The notes: generated from the sequence alone by a model not told the origin. A stretch of 12,561 nt of DNA from JBDSTZ01 sp039927975 (GCA_039927975.1 JBDSTZ010000629.1:1-12561), one strand, 5' to 3'. Positions 1 through 6,194 are shown, counted from the first letter of the stretch. Translations and numbers: made by a program.

Positions 1-79
1 GGCCAGACCTTCCCGGCGCCGAGCGGCATCACCTCGGTGATGGACCCGAAGAACCACCACCTGCACAAGTCGGTGTTGA
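1..79 (+). pseudogene. urtA: Inverted 3' fragment of urtA
   Basis: Read on the plus strand in frame 1, the first 25 codons give a peptide typical of the UrtA C-terminal region, with landmarks GQTFPAPSG, MDPKNHHLHK and SV. The match ends around 71-79. From there the plus strand is simply the reverse complement of the minus-strand urtA body, and the frame stops at 103-105. This is therefore a piece of the C-terminal end of the same gene in the wrong orientation. In UrtA proteins about 70 residues normally separate the NPVN point, where the minus-strand copy breaks, from the GQTF point where this fragment begins, so roughly 200 bp is missing between the two arms. I infer a fold-back join, either a contig-end or library chimera or a true inversion. 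The UrtA identity rests on remembered family sequence, not on a search. Confidence 0.75.
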
Positions 80-962
80 CCGGGTTCTTCACCGATTCGA
101 AGTAGTTCCACGCAGCCAGGTGGCCCAGCAGCGGCTTGGTGTCGACGCCGCGCAGTTCTTCCTCACCCACCGAGAACGCCACCACCGGCACGTCGGTCGC
201 CTTCAAGCCGGCGTTGCCCAGCTCTTTGTAGAACGGCACGTTGGAGTCGCCGTTGATCGTCGAGATCACCGCGGTCTTGCCGCCGGCCGCGAACTTCTTG
301 ATGTTGGCGACGATGGTCTGGTAATCGGAGTGGCCGAACGGGGTGTACACCTCGTCGATGTCCGATTCCTTCACGCCTTTGCTTTTCAGGAAAGCGCGCA
401 GGATCTTGTTGGTGGTGCGTGGATAAACGTAGTCGGTACCGAGCAGCACGAAGCGCTTGGCGGCGCCGCCGTCCTTGCTCATCAGGTATTCGACGGCCGG
501 AATCGCTTGCTGGTTAGGCGCCGCGCCGGTGTAGAACACGTTCTTTTCGAGTTCTTCACCTTCGTACTGGACCGGGTAGAACAGCACGCTGTTGAGTTCC
601 TTGAAGACCGGCAGCACCGACTTGCGCGACACCGAGGTCCAGCAACCGAACACCACCGACACCTTGTCGTTCGAGATCAGCTGGCGCGCTTTTTCAGCGA
701 ACAGCGGCCAGTTCGAGGCTGGGTCGACGACCACCGCTTCGAGCTTCTTGCCCATCACGCCGCCTTTGGCGTTGATTTCATCGATGGTCATCAGGGCGAC
801 GTCCTTGAGCGAGGTCTCGGAAATGGCCATGGTGCCCGACAGCGAGTGCAGGATGCCGACCTTGATGGTATCGGCGGCGTGGGCCGACAGGCCGGCCATC
901 AGCAGGGCCGCACCGGTGGCGATGCGGGTCAGGGTGACGGCGAATGTGCGACGATTTTGCAT
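1..962 (-). CDS. urtA: Urea ABC transporter substrate-binding protein UrtA (3' end disrupted)
   Basis: Periplasmic urea-binding subunit of the UrtABCDE ABC importer, which feeds urea to cytoplasmic urease. ATG at 962-960 is preceded by a GAGGG ribosome site. Residues 1-29 form a signal peptide (RR near the N-terminus, then a hydrophobic core, ending AHA) before ADTIKVGILHSLSG, the usual start of the mature protein. Typical UrtA segments follow: DPASNWPLFAEKA (about 80-92), VFGCWTSVSRKSVLPVF (about 104-120), FYPVQYEGEE (about 128-137), TINGDSNVPFYKEL (about 235-248) and LAAWNYFESVKNPVNT (about 282-297). The normal protein is about 420 residues. Homology here ends at about residue 297 (base 72), after which the frame stays open to the window edge but codes for unrelated sequence read from the inverted 3' fragment. 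It lies 65 bp downstream of the porin gene on the same strand, so cotranscription is likely. If the junction is an assembly artefact, the gene is intact in the organism. Confidence 0.9.
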   Translation of the reverse strand, partial: MQNRRTFAVTLTRIATGAALLMAGLSAHAADTIKVGILHSLSGTMAISETSLKDVALMTIDEINAKGGVMGKKLEAVVVDPASNWPLFAEKARQLISNDKVSVVFGCWTSVSRKSVLPVFKELNSVLFYPVQYEGEELEKNVFYTGAAPNQQAIPAVEYLMSKDGGAAKRFVLLGTDYVYPRTTNKILRAFLKSKGVKESDIDEVYTPFGHSDYQTIVANIKKFAAGGKTAVISTINGDSNVPFYKELGNAGLKATDVPVVAFSVGEEELRGVDTKPLLGHLAAWNYFESVKNPVNTDLCRWWFFGSITEVMPLGAGKVW

Positions 963-1027
963 ATGAATTACCCTCTATATTGGATGTGGGGAAAACGGCG
1001 CTAAAAATGAATGCTTAAAATGAAGGC

Positions 1028-2146
1028 TCAATACTGGAGCTGGAGACCGACCACAAACTTGGACGTGTCGGCGCTGCCGAAGGTGTTCTTGGTGTAGGTC
1101 GCGCTGACCTGGGCGTTGTAGCCTTCGATGATGTAGTTCACGCCCACATCGGTCTGCTTCGAATCGATGTTGGTGTCTGGCGAAAACTTCTGGTAGCGGA
1201 CGAATGGTTGCAGCTTGCCCATGCCCATCGCTTCACCGAAGATGAAGGCGGCGCCGGTCGAGAATGCCTTGCCCTGTTCGGCCTTGATCACGCCGTCGGT
1301 GTCGTAGTGGTAGTAGGCCGCTTCGAGCGAGAAGGCGCCGGTCGGCACTTTTTTCTCCAGCAGGAAGTCGACGTTCCAGGCCATGTAGTCGCCGTTCTTG
1401 GCAACCGTCAGCACGCCGTTTTTCTGGGTGCGGGCGGCGATGCCGATGGCCAGGATGTCCTTGCTGCCGAGGTAGTTGCCGGTGCCGTAGTAGCCAGGTT
1501 CGGCGTCCCAGAAGTCGTACTGCACGCGGCCGGCGTACATCAGCGAGTCGGACGGCTTGTTGACCAGCGCGCCCGCCTGGCTCTGGGTCAGCGAACCGAT
1601 GCCGAAGGTGTGGCCCTCGAAGGCGCCGAACGAGTAGCCGAGCTTGCCGTCGGCGACATTGCCCCAGGCGACCACGCCGTCATCGCGGCCGCGGAAGATG
1701 CCGCCGTTGTAGCCGTAGCGCGAGGACACGCCGGCCCAGTAGCCGCCGCCCAGCGAGTAGTAGGGGCCGGCCATGTTGGCGCGGTCGCTCGGCGAGAGCA
1801 GGCGGCCGGCCCAGACGTTCAGTTCCGGCGAGATGGCGAACTGGCCGGCGGCGTCCATGATGCGGATCTGCTCGCCGTCCCATTCGGTGTTGAGCATGCC
1901 CTTGATGTTCTTGTTGAGCGAGGCGCCGAAGAACAGGCGCGCGCTGTCGAGGTGGAAGTCGCTTGAGCGCGATGTGCCGTTCGGCGCGCCGTCTTCGACA
2001 CTGGCGTAGCTGCTGCGCATGCCGAAGCCGACGCTGACCGACTTGTCCTCACCGAAGGCGACGGTGGCGCCGGCGGTGGCGCTGGACATCGCGCTGATGG
2101 CCGCAAGGACGGCAAGCATAAGACCGCTTCTCAATTTGAAACTCAT
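1028..2146 (-). CDS. Outer-membrane porin, probably for urea or amide uptake
   Basis: Predicted 372-residue outer-membrane beta-barrel. I chose ATG 2146-2144 because an AAGGGG ribosome site lies 6 bases upstream; a TTG 27 bases further upstream is in frame but lies before that site. Residues 1-25 are a signal peptide (basic N-terminus, hydrophobic core, SSATA). The mature part alternates polar and aromatic/hydrophobic residues as in beta-strands (for example SVGFGMRSSY, FHLDSARLFFGASL, YMAWNVDFLLEKK). It ends in FVVGLQLQY, with the C-terminal aromatic residue used as the outer-membrane assembly signal. No catalytic motif is visible. It resembles the general/phosphate-selective O/P porin type in length and N-terminal layout. 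Its position just upstream of urtA suggests it admits urea or short amides, like FmdC-type porins found beside amide and urea transporters. The substrate is inference. Confidence 0.8.
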   Translation of the reverse strand: MSFKLRSGLMLAVLAAISAMSSATAGATVAFGEDKSVSVGFGMRSSYASVEDGAPNGTSRSSDFHLDSARLFFGASLNKNIKGMLNTEWDGEQIRIMDAAGQFAISPELNVWAGRLLSPSDRANMAGPYYSLGGGYWAGVSSRYGYNGGIFRGRDDGVVAWGNVADGKLGYSFGAFEGHTFGIGSLTQSQAGALVNKPSDSLMYAGRVQYDFWDAEPGYYGTGNYLGSKDILAIGIAARTQKNGVLTVAKNGDYMAWNVDFLLEKKVPTGAFSLEAAYYHYDTDGVIKAEQGKAFSTGAAFIFGEAMGMGKLQPFVRYQKFSPDTNIDSKQTDVGVNYIIEGYNAQVSATYTKNTFGSADTSKFVVGLQLQY

Positions 2147-2425
2147 CGTTAACCCCTTTTTTTTGGACTTCAATCAAACGTTGCGGAACAGGCGCCGTGC
2201 GCGGCTTAAGCAACTAGCTGCCGCGTCTGACTTGATTGGAGATTAACCATTGCCAACATCGCTGCACATACGTCATGTTGCGTAGAGGCGTGGACGCGAC
2301 AACAATCTGTGTTGTTGAAATAAAAATGTTTTTGCGTCGCAAAAAAACGGGAACGCGCTTCGATCGAGCTTCATCTAATGCCGCACAACGCCCACCCAGG
2401 CACCACACTCACCAGGCACCAGACC
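2147..2425. other. Divergent intergenic region, porin / ECF sigma
   Basis: A 279-bp gap between two divergent genes, clearly more AT-rich than its surroundings in 2295-2350. Visible items are a six-base inverted repeat, CAACAA (2300-2305) and TTGTTG (2312-2317) separated by TCTGTG; an ECF-type promoter candidate at 2350-2378 (listed separately); and the porin ribosome site at its left edge. I found no convincing sigma-70 or sigma-54 promoter for the porin and no small gene. Confidence 0.5.
2350..2378 (+). promoter_or_regulatory. Candidate ECF-sigma promoter (autoregulation)
   Basis: GGAAC (2350-2354) resembles the GGAACTT -35 element read by many ECF sigma factors, and TCTAA (2374-2378) resembles their TCTAA/TCTGA -10 element. 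The 19 bases between the two pentamers equal 17 bases after a seven-base -35, within the usual range. The predicted transcript would start at about 2385, which excludes the upstream ATG at 2378 and supports translation from the ATG at 2426. Autoregulation is common in this family, but no experiment is visible here. Confidence 0.4.
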
Positions 2426-3118
2426 ATGACACCGCTTCACAACACCACCGACGACAACACCCTCGCGCAGCGGATCGCCGGCGGCGACCAGGCCGCCTTC
2501 GTCCTGCTGATGCGCCGCTACAACCAGCTGCTGTACCGCACCGCGCGCGCCATCCTGCGCGACGACACCGAGGCCGAGGACGCCCTGCAGGACGCCTACA
2601 TGCAGGCCTACCGCGCCATCGGCCAGTTTCGCGGCGACGCCAAATTGTCGACCTGGCTGACCCGCATCGTGGTCAACGAGGCGGTGGCGCGGGCGCGCAA
2701 ATCGAGCCGGCGCGCACAGGTCATGCACCTGCACGCGGCGGCCAACAGCGACGAACATGATGAGGAGAGCGAGATGACATCAGGCGCGGGCGAGTCGCCC
2801 GAAACCGGGGCCATGCGGGCGCAGACGCGCCAGCTGCTCGAACGCGCGATCGACGAGCTGCCCGACGTCTTCCGCACCGTCTTCGTGCTGCGCGCGGTCG
2901 AGGAAATGAGCGGCGAGGAAGTCGCCGCCTGCCTGGCGATTCCCGAAGCGACGGTGCGCAGCCGCTTCTTCCGCGCCCGCGCACTGCTGCGCGCGGCGCT
3001 GGCGCGCGACATCGACGTCGCGCTCGAACAAGCCTTTGCGTTCGACGGCGAACGCTGCGACCGCATCGTCAATGGCGTGCTGGCGCGCCTGACATCCACA
3101 CCGCCAGGCGACGCCTGA
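2426..3118 (+). CDS. ECF-type RNA polymerase sigma factor
   Basis: A 230-residue sigma-70-family ECF factor. Region 2 spans about residues 24-93: FVLLMRRYNQLLYRTARAIL, the DAEDALQDAY-like segment DTEAEDALQDAYMQAYRAI (about 47-65), then FRGDAKLSTWLTRIVVNEA, the region that melts and reads the -10 element. An acidic linker (about 105-130, NSDEHDEESEM) follows. Region 4 (about 137-190) has LPDVFRTVFVLRAVEEMSGEEVAACLAIPEATVRSRFFRARALLR, a helix-turn-helix reading the -35. I start at ATG 2426 and not 2378, because the earlier ATG overlaps the candidate promoter -10; a weak AGG lies 9 bases upstream. No anti-sigma factor is adjacent. Instead a ferritin-like protein starts 32 bp downstream, so the three genes to 4122 are probably its own regulon. 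The trigger is unknown. About 40 residues follow region 4, ending after an isolated cysteine (C211), possibly a small regulatory tail. Confidence 0.88.
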   Translation: MTPLHNTTDDNTLAQRIAGGDQAAFVLLMRRYNQLLYRTARAILRDDTEAEDALQDAYMQAYRAIGQFRGDAKLSTWLTRIVVNEAVARARKSSRRAQVMHLHAAANSDEHDEESEMTSGAGESPETGAMRAQTRQLLERAIDELPDVFRTVFVLRAVEEMSGEEVAACLAIPEATVRSRFFRARALLRAALARDIDVALEQAFAFDGERCDRIVNGVLARLTSTPPGDA

Positions 3119-3150
3119 CTTTTTCGTAGTACCCAACCAGGAGAATCACC

Positions 3151-3732
3151 ATGTCATTTTTCATCAACGCCAACGACCCATCCGCCGTCCATCCACGCCG
3201 CATGTTCCTCGGCAGCTCGGGCCTGCTGCTGTCCGGCGCTGCGGTCGCGCTCATGGCAGGCCGCGACGCGCTGGCCGCGACCAAGGGCATCGACGCCACC
3301 GCCGAGGATGTCCGCATCCTCAACACCGCGCTCGGCGCCGAACTCGAAGCGATCGCCGCCTACCAGGTGGGGGCCGAGAGCGGCCTGCTGAAAAAGCCGG
3401 TGCTCGACCTGGCCGTGACATTCCAGGGGCACCACAAGGAACACGCTGACGTGCTGGCCAAGACGATCGCGAAATTGGGTGGCACGGCGGTCGCGGCCAA
3501 GGCCAAGTACCAGTTCCCGGTCGAGACCCTGAAGAACCAGACCGACGTGCTGCGGTTCGCGGCGATGCTGGAAAAAGGCGCCGTCAGCGCCTACCTCGGC
3601 GCAGTGCCGCTGTTCGGCAACCGCGATCTGGCCAAGGCTGCCGCCAGCATTCTCGGCGATGAAGCGATGCACTGGGCGGTGCTGCGCAATGCGCTGGGCG
3701 AAGCGCCGGTGCCGTCGGCGTTCATGGTGTAA
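3151..3732 (+). CDS. Tat-exported ferritin-like domain protein
   Basis: A 193-residue protein with a strong AGGAG ribosome site (3139-3143) 7 bases before ATG. The N-terminus carries a twin-arginine signal, HPRRMFLGSSG (residues 14-24), then a hydrophobic run and a DALAA cleavage region (about 39-43), so it is predicted to be folded in the cytoplasm and exported. The mature part is a four-helix ferritin-like bundle. Candidate di-metal ligands are E64/E66 in GAELEAIAAYQ, the HHKEH cluster at 94-98, E141 in EKGAVSAY, and E171 with H174 in DEAMHW (an ExxH pair). The role could be ferroxidase-like, manganese/iron handling or oxidant defence; no known function is certain. It is followed after 3 bp by the cytochrome gene and preceded by the ECF sigma gene. 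Pairing of a Tat-exported (hence pre-folded, possibly pre-metallated) protein with a heme protein suggests envelope redox chemistry. That is inference. Confidence 0.85.
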   Translation: MSFFINANDPSAVHPRRMFLGSSGLLLSGAAVALMAGRDALAATKGIDATAEDVRILNTALGAELEAIAAYQVGAESGLLKKPVLDLAVTFQGHHKEHADVLAKTIAKLGGTAVAAKAKYQFPVETLKNQTDVLRFAAMLEKGAVSAYLGAVPLFGNRDLAKAAASILGDEAMHWAVLRNALGEAPVPSAFMV

Positions 3733-3735
3733 GCG

Positions 3736-4122
3736 ATGAAGACGGCCATCTCGCTGGCGCTCGCCATCGCTGCCGTCACATTGGCGCCGGGCGCGCAAGC
3801 GGCCGCGCCGGCCCTGTCGGGCGAGGCGATCTACGCGCGCTGCCTCGGCTGCCACGCGCTGGCCTACGACCGCACCGGCCCGCGCCACTGCGGCCTGCTC
3901 GGCCGGCGCGCCGGCAGCGTGCCCGGCTTCGCGTATTCGGAAGCGATGAAGCGGGCCGGCATCGTGTGGGACGCCAGGACGCTGAACCGCTTCCTGGCCG
4001 ATCCGGGCCGCACGGTGCCAGGCACCTCGATGACCTACGCCGGGGTCAAGGACCCGGCCGAACGCCGTGCGCTGATCGACTATCTGCGGCGCGCCGCCAG
4101 CGGTCCCGAGTGCCGGGGATAA
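3736..4122 (+). CDS. Small periplasmic c-type cytochrome
   Basis: A 128-residue class I-like cytochrome c. Residues 1-22 are a Sec signal peptide ending GAQA. The heme site is CLGCH (36-40), covalent cysteines C36/C39 with H40 as proximal ligand. M99 in VPGTSMTYAGV is the likely distal ligand, within the usual cytochrome c pattern (GFAYSEAMK, GIVWDARTLNRFLADP, VPGTSM). Two further cysteines, C52 in PRHCGLLGR and C126 in the tail PECRG, could form a disulfide clamping the C-terminal helix. The gene starts 3 bp after the ferritin-like gene, with no clear Shine-Dalgarno site of its own, so translation is probably coupled. Its electron partner is likely the neighbouring exported ferritin-like protein or a respiratory oxidase; this is inference. 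The end runs toward the convergent MBL gene 24 bp away. Confidence 0.88.
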   Translation: MKTAISLALAIAAVTLAPGAQAAAPALSGEAIYARCLGCHALAYDRTGPRHCGLLGRRAGSVPGFAYSEAMKRAGIVWDARTLNRFLADPGRTVPGTSMTYAGVKDPAERRALIDYLRRAASGPECRG

Positions 4123-4144
4123 GCCGCGCGCCGGCCGCGCCGCA

Positions 4145-4165
4145 CCTCAACCCTGCGGGCTGAGG
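4145..4165. terminator. Hairpin between convergent genes (possible bidirectional terminator)
   Basis: CCTCA-A-CCC, a TGC loop, then GGG-C-TGAGG form a nine-position stem with one A/C mismatch. It overlaps the last codons and stop of the minus-strand MBL gene and lies 22 bp past the cytochrome stop. There is no T-run on either side, so it would be an atypical terminator or merely an RNA-stabilising hairpin. Confidence 0.35.
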
Positions 4166-4896
4166 CTCATCTGGCGGCAGTACTTTTCCATATTGTCGGG
4201 CAGGTGCGGCGGACACACGCCGCACTGCCGGTTGCCCGGTACCGCGTAGTCAATAAATGCGGGATGGGGCAGGTTCAGGTTCGCCATCAAGTGCGCGAAT
4301 TGCGCCAGTGTCGTGTCGCCGCCAAGGCGTGGATTGCGCGCCTTTTCCTGTCCGATCGACGACACGCGCCGTCCCTGGTAGTCGTGGCCGGGATAGACCA
4401 GCGTCTCGTCCGGCAGCGCAAACAGCTTGCCGCGCACGCTGTGGTACAGCGCGCCCGCATCGCCGTTCTGGAAATCGGTGCGTCCGCAGCCATCGATCAG
4501 CAGCGCATCCCCCGTGAAGATCCGATCCCCGCACAGGTAGGCGAAATGCCCGTCGGTGTGGCCGGGCGTATGGATCGGATCGAGCGTGATGCCGCCCACC
4601 TGGAGCGGTGTGCCTTCGGCGATGCCGATGTCGGCGCAGAACAGGTTGTCATGCGCCGGCATGGCGATCCGGCTGCCCACCGCGCGTTTGAGTTCGAGCG
4701 CGGCGGTGATGTGGTCGGCGTGGATGTGGGTGTCGATGCTGTACGCCAGCGTCAAGCCGAGCCGGCGAACTTCCGCCAGGTCGCGTTCCATCGCCGAGAC
4801 CACCGGATCGATGAGGATGGCCTGGCCATTGTGCTCGTCGCCCAGCAAATACGTGTAGGTGCTTGAGAGCGGCTCAAAAAGCTGGCGGAAGATCAT
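4147..4896 (-). CDS. ETHE1-type persulfide dioxygenase (MBL fold)
   Basis: A 249-residue metallo-beta-lactamase-fold protein of the ETHE1/Blh group, which oxidises glutathione persulfide to sulfite with O2 and one Fe(II). The metal-site signature is THIHADH (residues 56-62: H57, H59, D61, H62), with H113 in TPGHTDGH, D130 in IFTGD and H171 in YPGHDYQG. GCGRTDFQNG (137-146) is the ETHE1 hallmark that separates this group from glyoxalase II and contains the arginine placed at the glutathione site. The C-terminal tail carries CGVC plus a third cysteine (Y-C-R). Start ATG 4896-4894 has an AGGAG site 5 bases upstream; longer reading frames upstream cross the operator and are rejected. It diverges from the BigR-type repressor gene and is probably controlled by it. 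Enzyme class is strongly supported; activity itself is inferred. Confidence 0.9.
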   Translation of the reverse strand: MIFRQLFEPLSSTYTYLLGDEHNGQAILIDPVVSAMERDLAEVRRLGLTLAYSIDTHIHADHITAALELKRAVGSRIAMPAHDNLFCADIGIAEGTPLQVGGITLDPIHTPGHTDGHFAYLCGDRIFTGDALLIDGCGRTDFQNGDAGALYHSVRGKLFALPDETLVYPGHDYQGRRVSSIGQEKARNPRLGGDTTLAQFAHLMANLNLPHPAFIDYAVPGNRQCGVCPPHLPDNMEKYCRQMSLSPQG

Positions 4897-4909
4897 GGCG
4901 ACTCCTGTC

Positions 4910-4944
4910 AATATATTTTCCAATATATTATCACGGTATATAAT
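4910..4944. promoter_or_regulatory. AT-rich operator/promoter of the sulfide module
   Basis: In the 81-bp gap between the divergent dioxygenase and repressor genes, the self-complementary octamer AATATATT occurs twice (4910-4917 and 4922-4929) separated by TTCC. A related TATATAAT (4937-4944) contains a perfect -10 hexamer TATAAT (4939-4944) for the plus-strand operon. The surrounding DNA is very GC-rich, so the block stands out. BigR is known to bind an AT-rich palindromic element covering its own promoter. By analogy this is the operator, positioned to repress both directions. No good -35 was seen for either direction. Confidence 0.65.
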
Positions 4945-4977
4945 GATCGCCTGCACAACGACATTGAACTTTTTCGC

Positions 4978-5304
4978 ATGACGCCCCCCAAACAAATCGA
5001 CGTGGTGAAGCTGCAAGCGGCGGCCGCCAAGGCCAGCGGTCTGCTCAAGACGCTCGCCAACCGCGACCGCCTGCTGCTGCTGTGCCAGATGACGCAAGGC
5101 GAATTCGCGGTTGCCACGCTGGCCGACATGAGCGGCATCCGCCAGCCGACGCTGTCGCAGCAGTTGACCGTGCTGCGCGAAGAAGGTCTGGTCAATACAC
5201 GGCGCGAAGGCAAGCACATTTTCTACAGCGTCGCCAGCGCCGAGGCCTTGGCGGTGTTGCAGGTGCTGTATCAGTGCTACTGCCCCAACGACGAGGAGCA
5301 ATGA
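4978..5304 (+). CDS. bigR: BigR/SqrR-type persulfide-sensing ArsR repressor
   Basis: A 108-residue ArsR-family winged-helix protein. The recognition region is MSGIRQPTLSQQLTVLREEGLVNTRREGKHIFYSV (about 51-85). Cysteines sit where BigR and SqrR carry their redox pair: C36 in LLLLCQMTQGEF, and C100/C102 near the end (YQCYC). In BigR/SqrR, persulfides join the two cysteines through a polysulfide bridge and release DNA. Here the partner could be C102 (by position near the terminus) or C100. The classic ArsR metal-binding ELCVCD motif is absent. Translation starts at ATG 4978 about 27 bases after the expected transcript start, with no strong Shine-Dalgarno site. The stop is one base before the first YeeE gene, so the three genes to 6188 form an operon. 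Target genes are inferred from context. Confidence 0.87.
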   Translation: MTPPKQIDVVKLQAAAAKASGLLKTLANRDRLLLLCQMTQGEFAVATLADMSGIRQPTLSQQLTVLREEGLVNTRREGKHIFYSVASAEALAVLQVLYQCYCPNDEEQ

Positions 5305-5305
5305 G

Positions 5306-5737
5306 ATGACGATCGACTTTATTCACTTCACGCCGTGGGCCTCGCTGGCCGGCGGCCTGATGATCGGCCTGGCGGCCGCGCTGTTCCTGTTTTTTAATGG
5401 CCGCATCGCGGGCATCAGCGGCATCGTCGGCGGCTTGCTGCGGCCGTCCGGCGGCGACATCGGATGGCGTCTCGCCTTCATCGCCGGCATGCTGGGCGTG
5501 CCGCTGGTGTATGGCCTGGCGGCGCGGCTGCCCGCCGTGGAGGTCGAGGCCGGCCCCGCGCTGCTGATCTTCGCCGGTCTGCTGGTGGGCGTCGGCACGC
5601 GCTACGGCGCCGGCTGCACCAGTGGCCACGGCATCTGCGGGCTGTCGCGCCGCTCGCCGCGCTCGCTGGTGGCGACGCTCGCCTTCATGGCCGCCGGCTT
5701 TGCGACCGTGTACGTCGCGCGCCACCTGTTCGCTTGA
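5306..5737 (+). CDS. YeeE/YedE-family sulfur permease, first half
   Basis: A 143-residue inner-membrane protein with about four hydrophobic segments (approx. 13-31, 55-72, 84-98, 121-137). It carries the family signature GAGCTSGHGICGLSRRS (101-117), with C104 and C111. YeeE/YedE proteins such as TsuA move thiosulfate or related sulfur compounds through cysteine relays; full-length members are about twice this size. This gene and its neighbour at 5748 correspond to the two halves of the family, as in the PmpA/PmpB pairs found in BigR operons. A GAGGAG site overlaps the end of the repressor gene, and its ATG begins one base after the repressor stop. Likely role: import or export of a reactive sulfur species whose level the BigR-type protein senses. 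Direction and substrate are unknown. Confidence 0.85.
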   Translation: MTIDFIHFTPWASLAGGLMIGLAAALFLFFNGRIAGISGIVGGLLRPSGGDIGWRLAFIAGMLGVPLVYGLAARLPAVEVEAGPALLIFAGLLVGVGTRYGAGCTSGHGICGLSRRSPRSLVATLAFMAAGFATVYVARHLFA

Positions 5738-5747
5738 GGAGGACGCG

Positions 5748-6188
5748 ATGAAAATCGTCATGGCGCTGCTGGCCGGCCTGGTCTTCGGCCTCGGCCTGAT
5801 TGTCTCGGGGATGACCAACCCGTCGAAAGTGCAGGGCTTCCTCGACCTGGCGGGGCGCTGGGACCCTTCGCTCGCCTTCGTCATGGGCGGCGCGCTCCTC
5901 GTCGGCATGCTGAGTTTCCCGTTCGCGCTCAAGCGGCCGTTGTCCCTGCTGGGCGAGTCGATGCGCCTGCCGACGTCAAACACGATCGACCGGCGCCTTG
6001 TGATCGGCAGCACGGTCTTCGGCATCGGCTGGGGATTGGCGGGATACTGCCCTGGACCTGCGCTGGTGTCGCTGACCCTTGGCGGCGCCAAGCCCTGGCT
6101 GTTTTTCATCGCGATGCTGGCCGGGATGCTGGTATTCGAGGTGATCGAACGAATCAGAGTGAAGGCACATTCCGCTCAAAGCGCTTGA
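5748..6188 (+). CDS. YeeE/YedE-family sulfur permease, second half
   Basis: A 146-residue inner-membrane protein starting 10 bp after the previous stop, with GAGGAGG (5736-5742) as ribosome site. Features are a first membrane segment with GLVFGLGLIVSGMTNPSKV (10-28), a Gly/Phe-rich second (approx. 43-60), GIGWGLAGYCPGPAL (92-106) with the conserved cysteine C101, and a last segment (approx. 116-131) before a basic tail. The SGMTNPSKVQGFLDL and GYCPGPA motifs are diagnostic for this half of the YeeE/YedE family. Together with the 5306 gene it likely forms a two-subunit sulfur-compound channel. No sulfide:quinone reductase or rhodanese gene is present in the visible operon, which ends here; the next gene has its own promoter-like element. 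Confidence 0.85.
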   Translation: MKIVMALLAGLVFGLGLIVSGMTNPSKVQGFLDLAGRWDPSLAFVMGGALLVGMLSFPFALKRPLSLLGESMRLPTSNTIDRRLVIGSTVFGIGWGLAGYCPGPALVSLTLGGAKPWLFFIAMLAGMLVFEVIERIRVKAHSAQSA

Positions 6189-6194
6189 CAATCG

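Noticed and set aside
120..1004. Plus-strand open frame opposite urtA
   Set aside because: Antisense shadow rich in His/Arg/Val with no family resemblance; the minus strand encodes clear UrtA.
3154..3888. Minus-strand frame opposite the ferritin-like and cytochrome genes
   Set aside because: Low-complexity shadow; both plus-strand genes have signal peptides and ligand motifs.
4147..4896. Glyoxalase II assignment for the MBL-fold protein
   Set aside because: GCGRTDFQ and the HIHADH context fit the ETHE1 persulfide dioxygenase group better, as does the neighbouring BigR-type repressor.
4897..5301. N-terminal extension of the dioxygenase frame across the operator and repressor gene
   Set aside because: The extension is antisense to the ArsR gene; a good AGGAG site precedes the ATG at 4896 and homologs start there.
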